Shown: positions 14,249 to 25,332 of the stretch, piece by piece
Numbering within the stretch: position 1 is the first letter of the stretch
How the letters are laid out: each line of letters opens with the position of its first letter
Assembly (NCBI GenBank): GCA_947579605.1
Contig: OX388312.1
Span: 7,192,001 to 7,256,000 of the forward strand
Reading direction: 5' to 3'
DNA from: Athripsodes cinereus
Taxonomy: Eukaryota; Arthropoda; Insecta; Trichoptera; Leptoceridae
Length of the DNA stretch: 64,000 nucleotides
The notes under the pieces: model-generated
The model's database searches: none
What the model was told of the DNA's origin: nothing
Seen by the model: the letters and a program-made list of their open reading frames with translations, nothing else
Program-made: the position numbers and the translations under genes

Positions 14249-14450
14249 TAAAATATGGTTGAAAGTTTTACTGTTTACTTTATTTTAATGACTTATGTTT
14301 CGACATGTGATGTTGTTTTCAAACTCAGTTTGAACAGAGTTTGAAGATTTTTTAGGTTTCGACATGTGAACATAGTTTGAAAACGACACCACATGTCGAA
14401 ACCTAGGTCACTATGATAAAGTAAATAGTAAAATTTTAAATCATATTTTA
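14249..14450. repeat. Imperfect inverted repeat with ATGTCGAAAC motifs
   Basis: Arms of about 80 bp (about 14249-14330 and 14369-14450) pair imperfectly around a 38-bp centre. Both contain ACATGTCGAAAC, followed outward by AAGTAAAxAGTAAAA. A similar unit occurs as a single copy at 21150-21215 and, with changed bases, in the palindrome at 16137-16366. The layout recalls foldback copies of retroelement termini. Confidence 0.65.
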
Positions 14451-15209
14451 TTTATTATTCAAGAAAATAGTCCGTTTTTGTGTTTTCTGAATGATGTATT
14501 TCGTATTCGATTGCTTTTTTGAAAAGAATGTGATGAAAAGTTAACTCATAATGAAAGGTTAACGAACAAACAAACAAAACAAAAAAAAAAGTATTTTGAT
14601 GATAAGATATATACCTTTCAGTCGCTTTCATCGCTCACTGTACTGAATTCTGCCTTGTGTTTTTTGTTTTTTTAATTTTGGTATAGCACAAACATATAGC
14701 TATTAAGATTCAAAAACCGGTTAAGTTTGGTAAAAAATTGTACAGTGCACAATTAACAAAGTATTTATAATAAAAAAATATCATTGTTTTTCACAAATCC
14801 GTGAATTAAATATCCAATGTCTTGTTCATTCACTATGTCAATTTATTAATTGTCCAACTCACGTGGTGACACCAGTCTCTACAAATCGCTTTGACTTTTG
14901 CAAAAGATTGTTCAGTCAATATAATTTAAATTTATAAAAAATATTTTTATTTTGCTAATGCTTTTGTTTCACTAAATCCCGGCCAGCTTTGGTTTCGCTT
15001 ACCTTACTTCCAGACTATCATTTGTTTTTTCCTGCACCTCTCCTTAAACGATGCAAACATAGGATAGACTTGACATATAAATTATTTACACCATTCACCT
15101 TCTAGAATGTTCTATCTTCAGTTTCATCTACTCAGACGGTATGTGTTGGAAATGTCAAAGAATCGAGGAACTTTTTAGTAACTTGAAATTCTATCGATAA
15201 ATCTTTTAT

Positions 15210-15689
15210 GTGATCCAGTCGGTATCTACGAATTCCAGACTGTTTTTTTTATCTTTTAAGTTATCGTTTATTTTTTTTTATCTTCATTATGTAAGAAAAT
15301 ATTTTTTAAGTACTTATGTAAGCAATACCTACCCACTTTCATCTCTTAGTTACCGTCTAACGAGCAAAACTCGTTCATTTAAAGAGATGTTACGTCAATT
15401 AAGTAACCTTTTGTCTGCTAAAGGCTTGTTTTGGCAAAGGATAGTCCTTGACCAGTTTTTGAAGAATGAATATAAAACAAGACCGCGAAACGCTCATCAT
15501 ACTAGATTTAAATCAAATAAAGGATATTTGGTTCCAAAATATAATAATAAATAAGGAAAGAGAACTTTAGAATATAATGTGCCTAAATTGCTGAATAGGT
15601 TGCCGACATTTATTAAGAAATGTGGTAATAAGATTGCAACAAAAAGACTTGTCAAGGAATGGCTTCTGAAATGTGGATTTGTATCCTAA
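15210..15689 (+). mobile_element. LINE ORF2 C-terminal fragment with one in-frame stop
   Basis: The frame 15210-15554 ends at a TAA (15552-15554), but the same frame continues without shift to the next stop at 15687-15689. The continuation reads LEYNVPKLLNRLPTFIKK and then KRLVKEWLL. It matches the conserved end of CR1/L2/Jockey-type LINE ORF2 proteins ('YNxPxLxNxLP...LKxWL'). The in-frame TAA follows YNNK and is the only visible break in that stretch. A 3' UTR with AATAAAATTAAAAAAAA closes the element near 15860. The start codon of the open frame is not meaningful. Confidence 0.7.
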
Positions 15690-15861
15690 TTGAATTTATG
15701 TAAATACTATAGTTATTAAGTATATGTTTGCTGCTTTTGGTTAGGTTTAAAATATTTATGTATATATTGTTATTATGAAAAAGAACGCGCTGACAAATCT
15801 TGTAATGGATATTGTATTTAATATGTACAGTAGTATATGATATAAATAAAATTAAAAAAAA
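15690..15861 (+). mobile_element. LINE 3' UTR and A-rich tail
   Basis: This AT-rich UTR follows the LINE stop at 15687-15689. It ends in ATAAATAAAATTAAAAAAAA (about 15842-15861), consistent with a polyadenylated retrotransposon 3' end. Confidence 0.55.
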
Positions 15862-16136
15862 TCTTTTTGACAACTCAATATTCAGGAATCTCTTCCTAAT
15901 GTTTCGTAGGGACGAATAAGGCTAACAGTGAGAGTGTTTACGTTTACATACATTCAAAACACCTTATTTTTAATTTTCATGTAATGTTTCATGTATTTCA
16001 TAATAATATTCAAAAGAAAAGTAGAAAAAATAACGCTTTATTTTTTAGTTCATTATCTTTAGTAAACATTGCAACCAGAAAAAAATATTGTTTTCTGACA
16101 GAGAGGCATTTCGAGAATCAGAGAGAAAATTAAATA

Positions 16137-16366
16137 AAAATTTAGGTAATAAAAATAAAAATATAACACTGTATAACTTTCACTATTTAATATTTTGCTT
16201 AAAATCTTTTCGGACATACGTCCATCTTCAGTAATAAATATCTTATAACTTTAGTTATAAGATATTTATTACTGAAGATGGACGTATGTCCGAAAAGATT
16301 TTAAGCAAAATATTAAATAGTGAAAGTTATACAGTGTTATATTTTTATTTTTATTACCTAAATTTT
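16137..16366. repeat. Perfect 230-bp palindrome (114-bp arms, 2-nt centre)
   Basis: Positions 16137-16250 are the exact reverse complement of 16253-16366, with only TT between them. Reading the right arm, it begins AGTTATAAGATATTTATTAC. CTGAAGA (16272-16278), a GGAC/GTCC mini-stem and GAAA (16292-16295) follow. This CTGAnGA-stem-GAAA order resembles a hammerhead ribozyme core as found in Penelope-like elements, although the extra U after CTGAAGA and the absence of an obvious cleavage site leave this unproven. Perfect arms imply a very recent foldback or gene conversion. Confidence 0.9.
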
Positions 16367-17074
16367 AAAAATGAGCTTTCATAGTGTTACCTCTTCAAAA
16401 ATAGAAAAGTTATTAAATAAAAATAATTACCTACACAGTATTGTTATTATTATTTAATCTTTTCCTTGGTCTAAGTACAGTAAAATATTTTTAGAGGTAC
16501 GTATCAGCATCCGGCACGACTGCTCGCGTTGTCCAACTTTGTGCAAAGCACAGCACAGAACTAACATTTCGTAGACGTACGTGAGGTGAATATCAAAGTC
16601 TCTAGAGATTCGTAAATATCGCACCTCAAAAATTGAAATGGATATAACTGAATAAAAAACTTAAAATTTAAACTCCACAGTAACATGGCATAACTCGAAA
16701 GTGAGGTAGCCAGTACACAACTGAACTTATACAATACAAGTTGTCCTCTCCGTGTTATTATATGGTATATGCTACACCCTTACGTCATATCTTAAGATGA
16801 AGCTTGCCACCCATCAAGTTGATTCAATGTGGGAGAAAGGTACGAAGAAAACAAAATTGCAGTTAGGAGTTTGGAACGTCTTTCCCACGGGAATAAATAT
16901 TAAGACATTCAAGATAAGTACCTACTCTTACATTAAAGAGTGGTTACTTAGTTTTAGTCAGGGACTATTCCACGGAGATATTACTTCGAGGCCCCGTTGA
17001 CGAATACGTCTCCTACTATTTTCTATAAATTCTGTTAAAGGATCACGTACAAGGCAATTACCTAATATCTATAA

Positions 17075-17206
17075 TTTAGCGATGAGCGCAATCCCACGCA
17101 TCCTGAATGTGTTATATTTTTATTGGCACGGAAAGAACTATTTGCATACTTATTACTTTCAATTAGTCCGATGGATACTACGATTTTGGGATGTGCTAAG
17201 GTGGTA
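17075..17206 (+). repeat. Family S copy, degraded 3' half
   Basis: GCGATGAGCGCAATCCCACG, CATCCTGAATGTGTTATATT, TATTGGCACGGAAAG and a tail GGGATGTGCTAAGGTGGTAT with a short TAG-rich end match the later blocks of family S with many substitutions. Confidence 0.6.
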
Positions 17207-19990
17207 TAATAGTAATTATTAAAGAATGAGTAATTTTTCTCATTTAATCCCTTTGACTTCCAAATGTGCGATGAGTCTGAAGCAAGAGAAAATGTAATTT
17301 TATTTTTTACGATTTGACACAGACGTTAAAAAACAAACCCTCTTTTATTGTTACGGCTTTTTTCGTATGAAGGTGTTGTAATTAAACTTACAATTATTAT
17401 ATGTCTCGCATTCTTTGCTCTATCTAACTTTATAAAAATGATATTAAAAATATGTTTCAGTCTTAAGTCTTTTGCACACTCTCAACTAATTTAATAAAAG
17501 TCTACGATGAAAGAAATAAGCTATGAAATTCCAACTGTTTTGATGTTCTTGAATTTACGTTTATTTATAACAAAATACACACTTTCTGATTAATTTAGAA
17601 AAAACGCCACGCGATCGGTAGGTACGCCTCTCTTTGGAGGGGCTGTGGTTGTGTGGACAGGTCGCCGGTACCGTGCGGCCTTAAGCGGTGCATTAAGTTT
17701 CTGATCACCTACTGTGAGATGAATATTAATTTGATATCTGTAAACCCAAACAAATACACAAATTTTACATGACCATCAAATAAACTATAAAAATGATTAA
17801 ATATATATCTGCGCTTAAGATATACCAAAATACTCTTTCAACACCCTACCAATTTACTCCGACTCCACGACACAAATGGAGTAGTATTGCATTTTGATAA
17901 TTCAAATCTAAATCTTTTGATTCAAAGTCCAAAACACTACCCACAATAAACCTATATACCACCTTTAAATATGCACATTATATTTTATTACCGACATAGT
18001 TTTAATAGTAGAATTTTTGGTTGCAAGGAATCAAATTTACCTATAACTGTAGTTATTATTGTCATTCTAGAGCGGACTGGGATGAGAGGTGTAGAGGAGC
18101 TGTATCGTGCTGCCCAGAACAGCAAAGATTTCGACAAGTGATCTTCAATGTTGGGGAGACCCGACAAGACACGTAAAGAAGACAAATAAGTTATTATTGT
18201 CTCAGGATGATTTTTTTAATAAATAACACAGCTGTTGTCAATCTTTCTGGTTTGAAGTGCGCAATTTATCATAGAGATGTTATGATGATGTTGAGAGTTT
18301 AGAGGAATAAAAATACGAGCAATAATTAAAATAGTATTTTTATTACGAATGTTTTCTTATGCAGACTTCTTTGTTATTTGAATACTTCAAAATGGTATGT
18401 ATAATAAAACTTATTCTTTCTATTCAATTCTAACTACAGTATCATCTTATTATCATTTCAGATTTTTAACAGACCTCAAGATTATTGTTAAATAAAATAT
18501 AAAGGTTTGTACTCTATGTTATCTTTTTATTTAAATAACTTTTTCATTGACCTTTCAACCGATGGCATTTGGAATGTTGTTTTGATTCAAGTGTAAACCG
18601 CTGTAAGATTTTATAACTCAAAATGTATTTTTATCCACGTTTATGACGTGTAATGAATCCGATGGCTATCCCACTTATAGAATCTAATGCGGTATTTGTG
18701 ACAGTATGTGTGGATAGATAGATGTATATAAATATTTTTTTATTCCTAAATTGTTCATATTTAGTTTATTGAATATGTCATAACAATATTTCGGAATGCC
18801 AGACAAGCGAACACCTGCTTCACTCATTTGCTTCATTAATATTTAAAATTCAAAATAGGTAATTTTCGATTGACATGAAAATTAATAATAGTTACCTACA
18901 ATCTAAATATTTCGTAAATTGTTACTTGTTAAAAATACGATGTTTAAAAATATAAAATTTCTATAACTCAAATCAAAAACTCATCAATTTTTTTTTACCA
19001 TTTTAAGATTTTGTAATTCGGGGAATCGCTTCAATTTAATCGGTACAAGTAAATGTATGAAAAATTACATAAATTTATTTTAGAAAATCTGTTCGTTATT
19101 TTCGTAACACTTTTTCGTATTCCGTGTACTTAAATTTGATACAAGTACGTAGAATTGCGGTAAATTTATTCGTAGACAAATCATTAAAAGCATAACAAGG
19201 TGGAAACTTCAAATCCCTTGTGAAAACCTGAAGAAGGAGACAATCTTGATATCCCCATAAAGCCATCAACGTCACCGGAGCTGATGTTTCCATCAATATA
19301 TATGCTAATTAAGATACCTACCATGCAACATAACATTATTATTCGACTTATACTGGTGATTGACTTCAAAATCACCCCCATCCTCCCCTAATTAACAACA
19401 ACGAGCTGTGTTCAATATACTGAATATATAAAAAATACAACCCTCTTTTTGTTGCAAAAAATATATATAATTATATACTCGATCTCGTCACATTGTGCGG
19501 GGATTAAGTATGCAAAGATTGAGTGATGTAATAAAAAAAGCAGAAAAGGTAATTACAAAAATTTGTTAAGTATTGGAAGTACGTACCTACATAGAAAGTA
19601 TGTACTGCATTACTTGTACACTAAACAATGAAAAATTTAAATATTGGAACATGTTTTTCATATGTTAATTTAAATCAAGTACTTACTATAAGCTTGACTC
19701 ATGCATGCATGATTTCATGCATGAAATCTAGAATTTGAAATCAAAGGTGAAATAAATCATATAGAAACATACTTAAGTGAGTATCTTTTTTCTGTAGAAA
19801 TACTGCCCTTCCTTTGCAAAAGTAGAAGACTTCCATAATTTATTTATGTAATAATTCTTTACTGAACACTGAGTAGGTACAAAAAAGTTCTTAGAAGGTA
19901 AACATTCAATTTAAATACAATCAGTATGCAGAGTACGAAGTTATCGCAAAGGCGCGATCTCTTCCAACTGACCCAATAATAAAAACAAAG
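17207..19990. other. AT-rich stretch with minor repeat scraps
   Basis: A possible LINE scrap at 18050-18185 reads, in one plus-strand frame, RGVEELYRAAQNSKDF, which looks like the end of an ORF2 protein. A weak family S tail lies at 18640-18725 (GATGGCTATCCCACTTATAG and a TGGATAGATAGATG end). The GC-rich block at 17610-17690 is unrecognised. Nothing else is supported. Confidence 0.4.
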
Positions 19991-19992
19991 GA

Positions 19993-20058
19993 GAGAAATG
20001 TCTTTCGACTTTTAAAACATTTATCAATCCTCAGAAGTCGAAAAACGTCTCTATCATA
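19993..20058. repeat. Short inverted pair of GTCGAAAxACGTCTCT motifs
   Basis: AATGTCTTTCGACTTTTAAA on the left and CAGAAGTCGAAAAACGTCTC on the right form an imperfect hairpin around ATTTATCAATCC. The same GTCGAAAGACGTCTCTC word recurs at 36870, 37070, 47915, 48070 and, diverged, 53350. Confidence 0.55.
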
Positions 20059-20203
20059 TGAACCATTTAATTGACTGATAATATTATTTAACTATCACCT
20101 GTACCATTGTGTTGTCTTTCCTGCTAATTTTACTTATTTCACAAAAGAAAGATAAAGACAGTTTTCCGATGCCATATATTGGATATGGATATTCAGATAT
20201 GTG

Positions 20204-20382
20204 GATCAAATTCTCAAGGACGGCCGCGTGTTGAGTAAGAGGAACCGACGTGCGTGTATGAGGAACTGCATGAATGTGGAGGAAGCGAAGGAAGTGTGTA
20301 AAGATAGATCTGTTTGGCGTTCCGTTCTCTCTGCCTACCCCACTTGGGACACGGCGTGAGGGTATAGTATAGTATAGTAGTA
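20204..20382 (+). mobile_element. RTE-like LINE, last 51 codons plus repeat tail
   Basis: One uninterrupted plus-strand frame from 20204 to the stop TGA at 20357-20359 reads DQILKDGRVLS, RRACMRNCMNVEEAKEVCKD, WRSVLSAYPTW. Other copies with the same motifs lie at 40259-40600 (minus), 48840-49015, 55709-56203 and 60935-61160 (minus). After the stop comes GGGTATAG and a (TATAG)n tail with no poly-A. A tail of short tandem repeats instead of poly-A is typical of RTE-type LINEs. The rest of the element is missing through 5' truncation. Confidence 0.75.
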
Positions 20383-20852
20383 TATTTATCCCAATAGATA
20401 ATCATACAAACATAAAGTCCCTAATGCCATAAAGGTTTAACATAAAATGAGTATTAAAACTTATTCACCTTTTGTTTCCATTTCTAAATTCGAGAAGATA
20501 AATTATTAGTGCTTTTTTATTACATTTACAATACGTATACAACAAAGATTTTCACAGCAGCGCCAACGTGCAGATTTACAACTCTGTCTCCATAAATACA
20601 TAGTTCACATAGATAGATTCTTGCATGATTTGTCTCCCGCAGTCCACCAACGACAATGTTAGCTCACCTCTGACCATCCCATCTGTCAAATCTAATTATA
20701 CGTGTGTTGTGCATACCAATGACTCTTAGTACACTTTTGTTGGAAAGGCTAGGGTCGAACGTATTTTTTTGCATAGGTCACGTGCGGTATTTTTTTAGAA
20801 GATAAATTTTATGAGGATAGGAGAGATCAGTTTTTTTACATTTATTCATTTG

Positions 20853-21105
20853 TTCCGTGGAGCCTCCAGCAATGAATTGGTTTCCTACTCTTTTTTGTAA
20901 GTTTTCGAGTGTCCTGTTAAAGGCAGATATTCGTATAACATAACTTTAAAGCTATTTAATATATTCAATTTAACGATGAAATTTGATTAACATCCTGAAT
21001 ATTTTATATATTTGATTGGAATGGAGAGAACGATTTGCACATTTATTGCATAAAGTGGGCCCATTGGCTACCCAACTTATAGGACATCCTGTAATTACCT
21101 AGATG
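20853..21105 (+). repeat. Family S copy, full length but diverged
   Basis: All blocks are present in order: CCGTGGAGCCTCCAGCAATG, GTAAGTTTTCGAGTGTCCTG, AACGATGAAATTTG, CATCCTGAATATTTTA, GGAATGGAGAG, GGCTACCCAACTTATAGGAC. The tail is decayed and no simple repeat remains. Confidence 0.7.
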
Positions 21106-21144
21106 GTGTCGATAGAAAAATGAAGTTTTTTTTAAGAAATATAA

Positions 21145-21215
21145 TGTTTGACAAAGGCATTGCATGTCGAAACTCGGGTAACTCATAATAAAGTATATGT
21201 AAAACCTTTAATAAT
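21145..21215 (+). repeat. Single ATGTCGAAAC-type terminus
   Basis: TTTGACAAAGGCATTGCATG followed by TCGAAACTCGGGTAACTCAT and AATAAAGTATATGTAAAA matches one arm of the foldback at 14249-14450. Only one orientation is present. Confidence 0.45.
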
Positions 21216-22906
21216 ATCTTATTATTTATTTGTATATAATGGAGTTTTACGAAATAAATATCAAAAAAATTCAATATTCAAATATAAACGTATATTTTTT
21301 TTAACTCATAGTCAATATATTTATAAAAGTGAGAGCAAAATATTTTTTTTATTTTAATTCACCGTTTTGTTTTGGAAAATGAAATAACAATAAAAAAACA
21401 GTTAAATTGAATACTATTAATTTTATCAGTTTACCACGGCCTGATTTTCAGTAGGAACTATACTGACAAGGGGGTGATGACAACACTGCTATACATAGAA
21501 TCAGAGACACAAGCTGGGCGAAGCAAAAGGAGGGAGGAGAGGATGATAGAATCCAGCGTCTTTGCTGTGTAAAAAATCCTGGATAATATGGTAAATTATT
21601 CAATCCGATTAAATCACAGATTAACTTTTTTTTTCTTTTATTATCGAAGCGAAATAAAATCTAATCTTGAAGGAAGATTAGCCACTAATTGCATTGTTAC
21701 AGGTACCTACATTGAATCTGAAATCTTAAACTTACATTTGAGCTAATATATTTTTTTATATTATTTTGTTATTTAGCTATCTGTTTGTGCACACATTCAC
21801 TTTATTTAAATAATATAGCAAATCAATCATAGACTTTATTTATTGGATTATGCGTATCAATTGGGTATTGATCGAAATACGTAAAAAAAACACCTTAATA
21901 TTTTGAAATAATATACCTACACACGTTATAGACGCTACAATGATTTTTAAAATTTTATCTATTAATTTGGTTATCACTACCTCTAAGATATATTTTTTTT
22001 TCATTCTGTGTCTCAAAGTATCTTAAAAGGTATTGAAGGATTTTTACGTGGAAATTAATAAGTTTAAAAAAGTTCCCTTAGTACATAGTGTCGATATGAC
22101 TGGAGGAATAAAAAGAGCAACGGAAAGCTCAGAGGAGTGTGACAAATTGTTGAATTTAACGGGACATCAAGCATTTAAAAAAGAATACGCGCCAAGTTTA
22201 TGGAGTAATTAATCAGAAGTCTCGATTCAAGGCAGACAACCGTTAAAACATAACGGACACCAACAGAATAAAAGCTTTTTGAAACTTTGCTTTTTTTTTA
22301 CTTTGTTTGCTAAAGTGTAAAGAATGCAAGAAACTTCTCTATATTCGCTTCAACAATATTTCACAAAGTTACAGAAATTCTTAAGTACTTGAGTAAAATC
22401 TATCATATCTTTGTTATTATTTTTATACACCTTCTCTTACATATTGAATGTATTTTCGTATTTTTTGAAACTTCAATGAAGTTGCATATTTAAGGATGTT
22501 TTCAAATATTCCTCAAAAGAGATTTATGTACAACGAAACAAAGAAACAACCTCAGAGCATTTGAAAAAATATCAAAGTTTTTTTTCAGCACTGAAGTCTT
22601 ATGCTTTTTCACCTTTGAAAAACAGGATTCAAGCAAAACGCCACAAATAAAAGTACAAAAATATTGTGAACCAATATTTTTTTTATATTTGTTTTTCTAT
22701 TTAGATATTCACACCTCGATAACTCGAACTGAATAGTCTACAAAAATAATTTCAGTATCCAAATATCGGCCTTGTATGTAATCATGCAGAAATTTTCAAA
22801 GTTGAGGGTATGATTAACGAAAATCTTCTGTGAAAAAGGTTTAAATCAGTTTATCGTGATACAAAAACATTGTCATATGCTTCATTGTTTACTCTATATT
22901 ATTACT
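21216..22906. other. AT-rich stretch, no recognised gene
   Basis: No coding region, RNA gene or element terminus could be supported. The segment at 22090-22260 is slightly less AT-rich but has stops in every frame. Confidence 0.5.
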
Positions 22907-23114
22907 ACCCCACCATCACGGGATATTTCACAAGTGGTGTAGTCAGCGGAATAACTGTGTGTAATAAACACGCCAGTAGGAAATATTCTGGATAGATGAC
23001 ATGCCTCATCGCTGAATTGTACAGGTTAATTGTCTTGTTCGTGAGATTTTACGAACAACTCTTTTTTCAACTTGAAATAGTGGGAATCCTATTCTTCACC
23101 GAGTATACCACGGG
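22907..23114 (-). repeat. Family S copy, reverse strand
   Basis: The segment begins with the reverse complement of the family tail (CCATCACGGGATATTTCACA) and runs through GCCTCATCGCTGAA to the head (CCGAGTATACCACGGG). It lies head to head with the plus-strand copy that follows. Confidence 0.65.
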
Positions 23115-23149
23115 ATGTTAAATTATGTACCATATTTCAAAAAGTTGAG

Positions 23150-23358
23150 AAGTGTATTCAAAATTTTAAAGTGTTCTAAAAAAGGCTGATATTCGTATAG
23201 GTAACATCACGTTTGAGACATTAAATGCCTTCAGTTTAGCCAGTACGCCAAACATCCTAAGTGTTTATTGGCAAGAAGAGGATAACTTGCATGTATATTA
23301 CGTGCTGTTAATCTGCTGGCTACCACACACCCAGAAAATACCGTGAAAGTATATACAT
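23150..23358 (+). repeat. Family S copy, head-to-head partner
   Basis: AAAGTGTTCTAAAAAAGGCT, then TTCAGTTTAGCCAGTACGCC, TTGCATGTATATTACGTGCT and CTGCTGGCTACC match family S blocks. It ends GAAAATACCGTGAAAGTAT. Together with 22907-23114 it forms an imperfect inverted repeat. Confidence 0.6.
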
Positions 23359-23404
23359 AATACGTGTATTAAAATAATCGGATATTTTCTTTATTTATCA
23401 AAAC

Positions 23405-23535
23405 AAAGAACAATTTCACGGGGCCTTACACATGGCGGAGGACCGCTCAACATGGAGACAGATGGTTTACAGAACGAGGCATGATGGTCACGATCCTCAG
23501 GATTGAGGGACCGACAGAGATGAGATGATGATGAT
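23405..23535 (+). mobile_element. LINE ORF2 C-terminal scrap
   Basis: A plus-strand frame reads MAEDRSTWRQMVYRTRHDGH followed by DPQD and a stop. This 'DRxxWRxxV...DGHDPQ' ending is a common C-terminus of LINE ORF2 proteins. A GATGATGATG stretch forms the tail. It differs in sequence from the 20204 copy and is probably another LINE lineage. Confidence 0.6.
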
Positions 23536-24239
23536 CAAAACAAAAATCAGTTACAATAGTTTGAGTTGCTGAGATAGTACTGTAAACAACATGAAATGAT
23601 ATTATTCTATCATAAATAATATTATACGCGGGTTATTAACCTTAGAAGAAAAGAGAATTATAAGTTTTAAACAAACATTATACTTGTATTATTTAATTAA
23701 GTGTTTCCAGCATCAATTAAAATATAAAATAATAATAATAAGACAAAAACATCTGCATATTATATATTAATTTAAAAGTTTCAGAATAAGTTGAATTAAC
23801 GTTATACAATAAAAATAATGATATAAATGAACAATAAAGATGAAAAGTTTCTTGGAACTCTATTCATGAAATATTTGCTGAAATAATTATGCGAGAGAAA
23901 TTTTGTAAGATTTCTTGCAGATACTTTTGTAATGAGAATCTTTACAATTTTCATGAAAATTTGTGTATTATATCTTGACAAGCTTCATTGTAAGCTCGTA
24001 TTGAATAGGATCATAGACAGTATTAGATATAGAGTGGTATACAAGATTTTTTACATGTTACATAATATCTTCGTCATAGGAGAGAGACAATGATGGTGCA
24101 TGGAATATGTTTTGAGAGTGCCTAATAATAGGTACAATATTTGACCAAATGGTGCACTTTTTTTAAATAAAATATTTCTGATTTATCCTGTGGCTGATAG
24201 ACGATTTTATGTTAATACCATAAAGGCTTCTACCATCTA

Positions 24240-24412
24240 CCATTTCTGCCGAAAATCTACCAAAAATGGTAGAGGTTGACCAAGAGACACCTATATGGAC
24301 CAACTGAAGAAGAACATGAAATGTGGCATATATGTACGTAGAACTAAAGAGACTAGCTGAAAACAGGGAGGAATGGAGAAGAAAATCCAAACTCATTGCA
24401 GATAAATCCAAT
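24240..24412 (+). mobile_element. LINE ORF2 C-terminal scrap
   Basis: After a shift, the plus strand reads GRPRDTYMDQLKKNMKCGI, then ELKRLAE-like and NREEWRRKSKL-like pieces. This is the GRPR-W-DQ...DR-WR signature of LINE C-termini. The open minus-strand frame over it is antisense. The fragment is short and frameshifted. Confidence 0.55.
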
Positions 24413-24838
24413 GATTATTAAAACTAGAAGGGTGGCAAAGTTCATCGCTGAATTATCTCAATTAATGTATTTTAAAAAAATATTGCCTGCCTCGGAAAAC
24501 TGTAAGCTAACACGTTATATTTTTAGTTTTATTATTCATTTGTTCTCAAATAAATTTTATCAGTGTTTGTGGTACCAATAATATACTTAGATAATAATTT
24601 AAGACCACACCCTTTCGGGGTTAGCGAAGAGTAATAATAATCTGTTGACTAGTGTTTCATTTCAATGCGAAAATTATTCAAATTAAAGTCATTTATTAGT
24701 GAATTTGCTGAGTATAATAATATATAAGTAATGAGTATAATCACTATGGTAGAATTTGGGTGTATTTTATAATAATTCAGTAGAAGAAGAATGAACAAAT
24801 AATTCATAATAATGTAGAACATGGGCTCTAAGGTAGTG

Positions 24839-25048
24839 TCAATGGCGTAAACGATGAAATTTATCAAAAAATAAAGTTACTCGCATATGCAAATGATCTG
24901 ATATTCTATAATTTGCAATAAACTCTCCATTACTCATACAAAACGCATTTTGCGAATATCGTGATACTCTGCGCAAGTTATTTCGTTGTCCAATATCGGC
25001 TTGATGCGCGTTTTCCAAATTATTAAAAAATAACGCCAAACGAGCCAT
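24839..25048 (-). pseudogene. PIF/Harbinger-like transposase, N-terminal part
   Basis: The minus-strand frame begins MARLALFFNNLENAHQADIG and continues with NNLRRVSRYSQNAFCMSNGE and FIANYRISDHLHMRV. The pattern RR..R...NPF.....FI..YR.S..........F is that of the region before the DDE domain in HARBI1/PIF-Harbinger transposases (established family pattern, recognised by eye). A stop follows after about 69 residues and no DDE catalytic domain was found downstream, so the copy is dead. The upstream terminus at 25329 and its CTG flank support the Harbinger reading. Confidence 0.55.
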
Positions 25049-25332
25049 TTTTTAAAGAACTTTAATAAAATTACTTCTTCTCGATTTCAAAAAAGTTACT
25101 TTCTCGCGATCGTGTATGTAATGACAGAATATTTCAACACAATCCCACGAAATCGAGTAACTGTCAAAACGACGTCAAGAGTACCAATTTTCAAATTTTA
25201 CACGATTTCACATCTTCTTCAAATCAACACTCGATTTCAATGCAATTTGGCGCTAGCGTCGAATTTCAAGAGTACCATTTTGAAATTTTGCGATTTTGGG
25301 ATTGGGATCGACTGTCAAGAGTAACACTGCTG
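25049..25332 (-). mobile_element. Harbinger-like element: 5' region and terminus
   Basis: Minus strand, from the outside inwards: a CTG/CAG flank (25330-25332), then CAGTGTTACTCTTGACAGTC. Further copies of the AAGAGTAC word occur at about 25170 and 25269, and the transposase ATG is at 25048. The terminal bases CAG-GTTACTC match those of the 196-bp MITE at 48649-48844. The opposite terminus is not visible, so the element is truncated within about 24600-24840. Confidence 0.55.
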
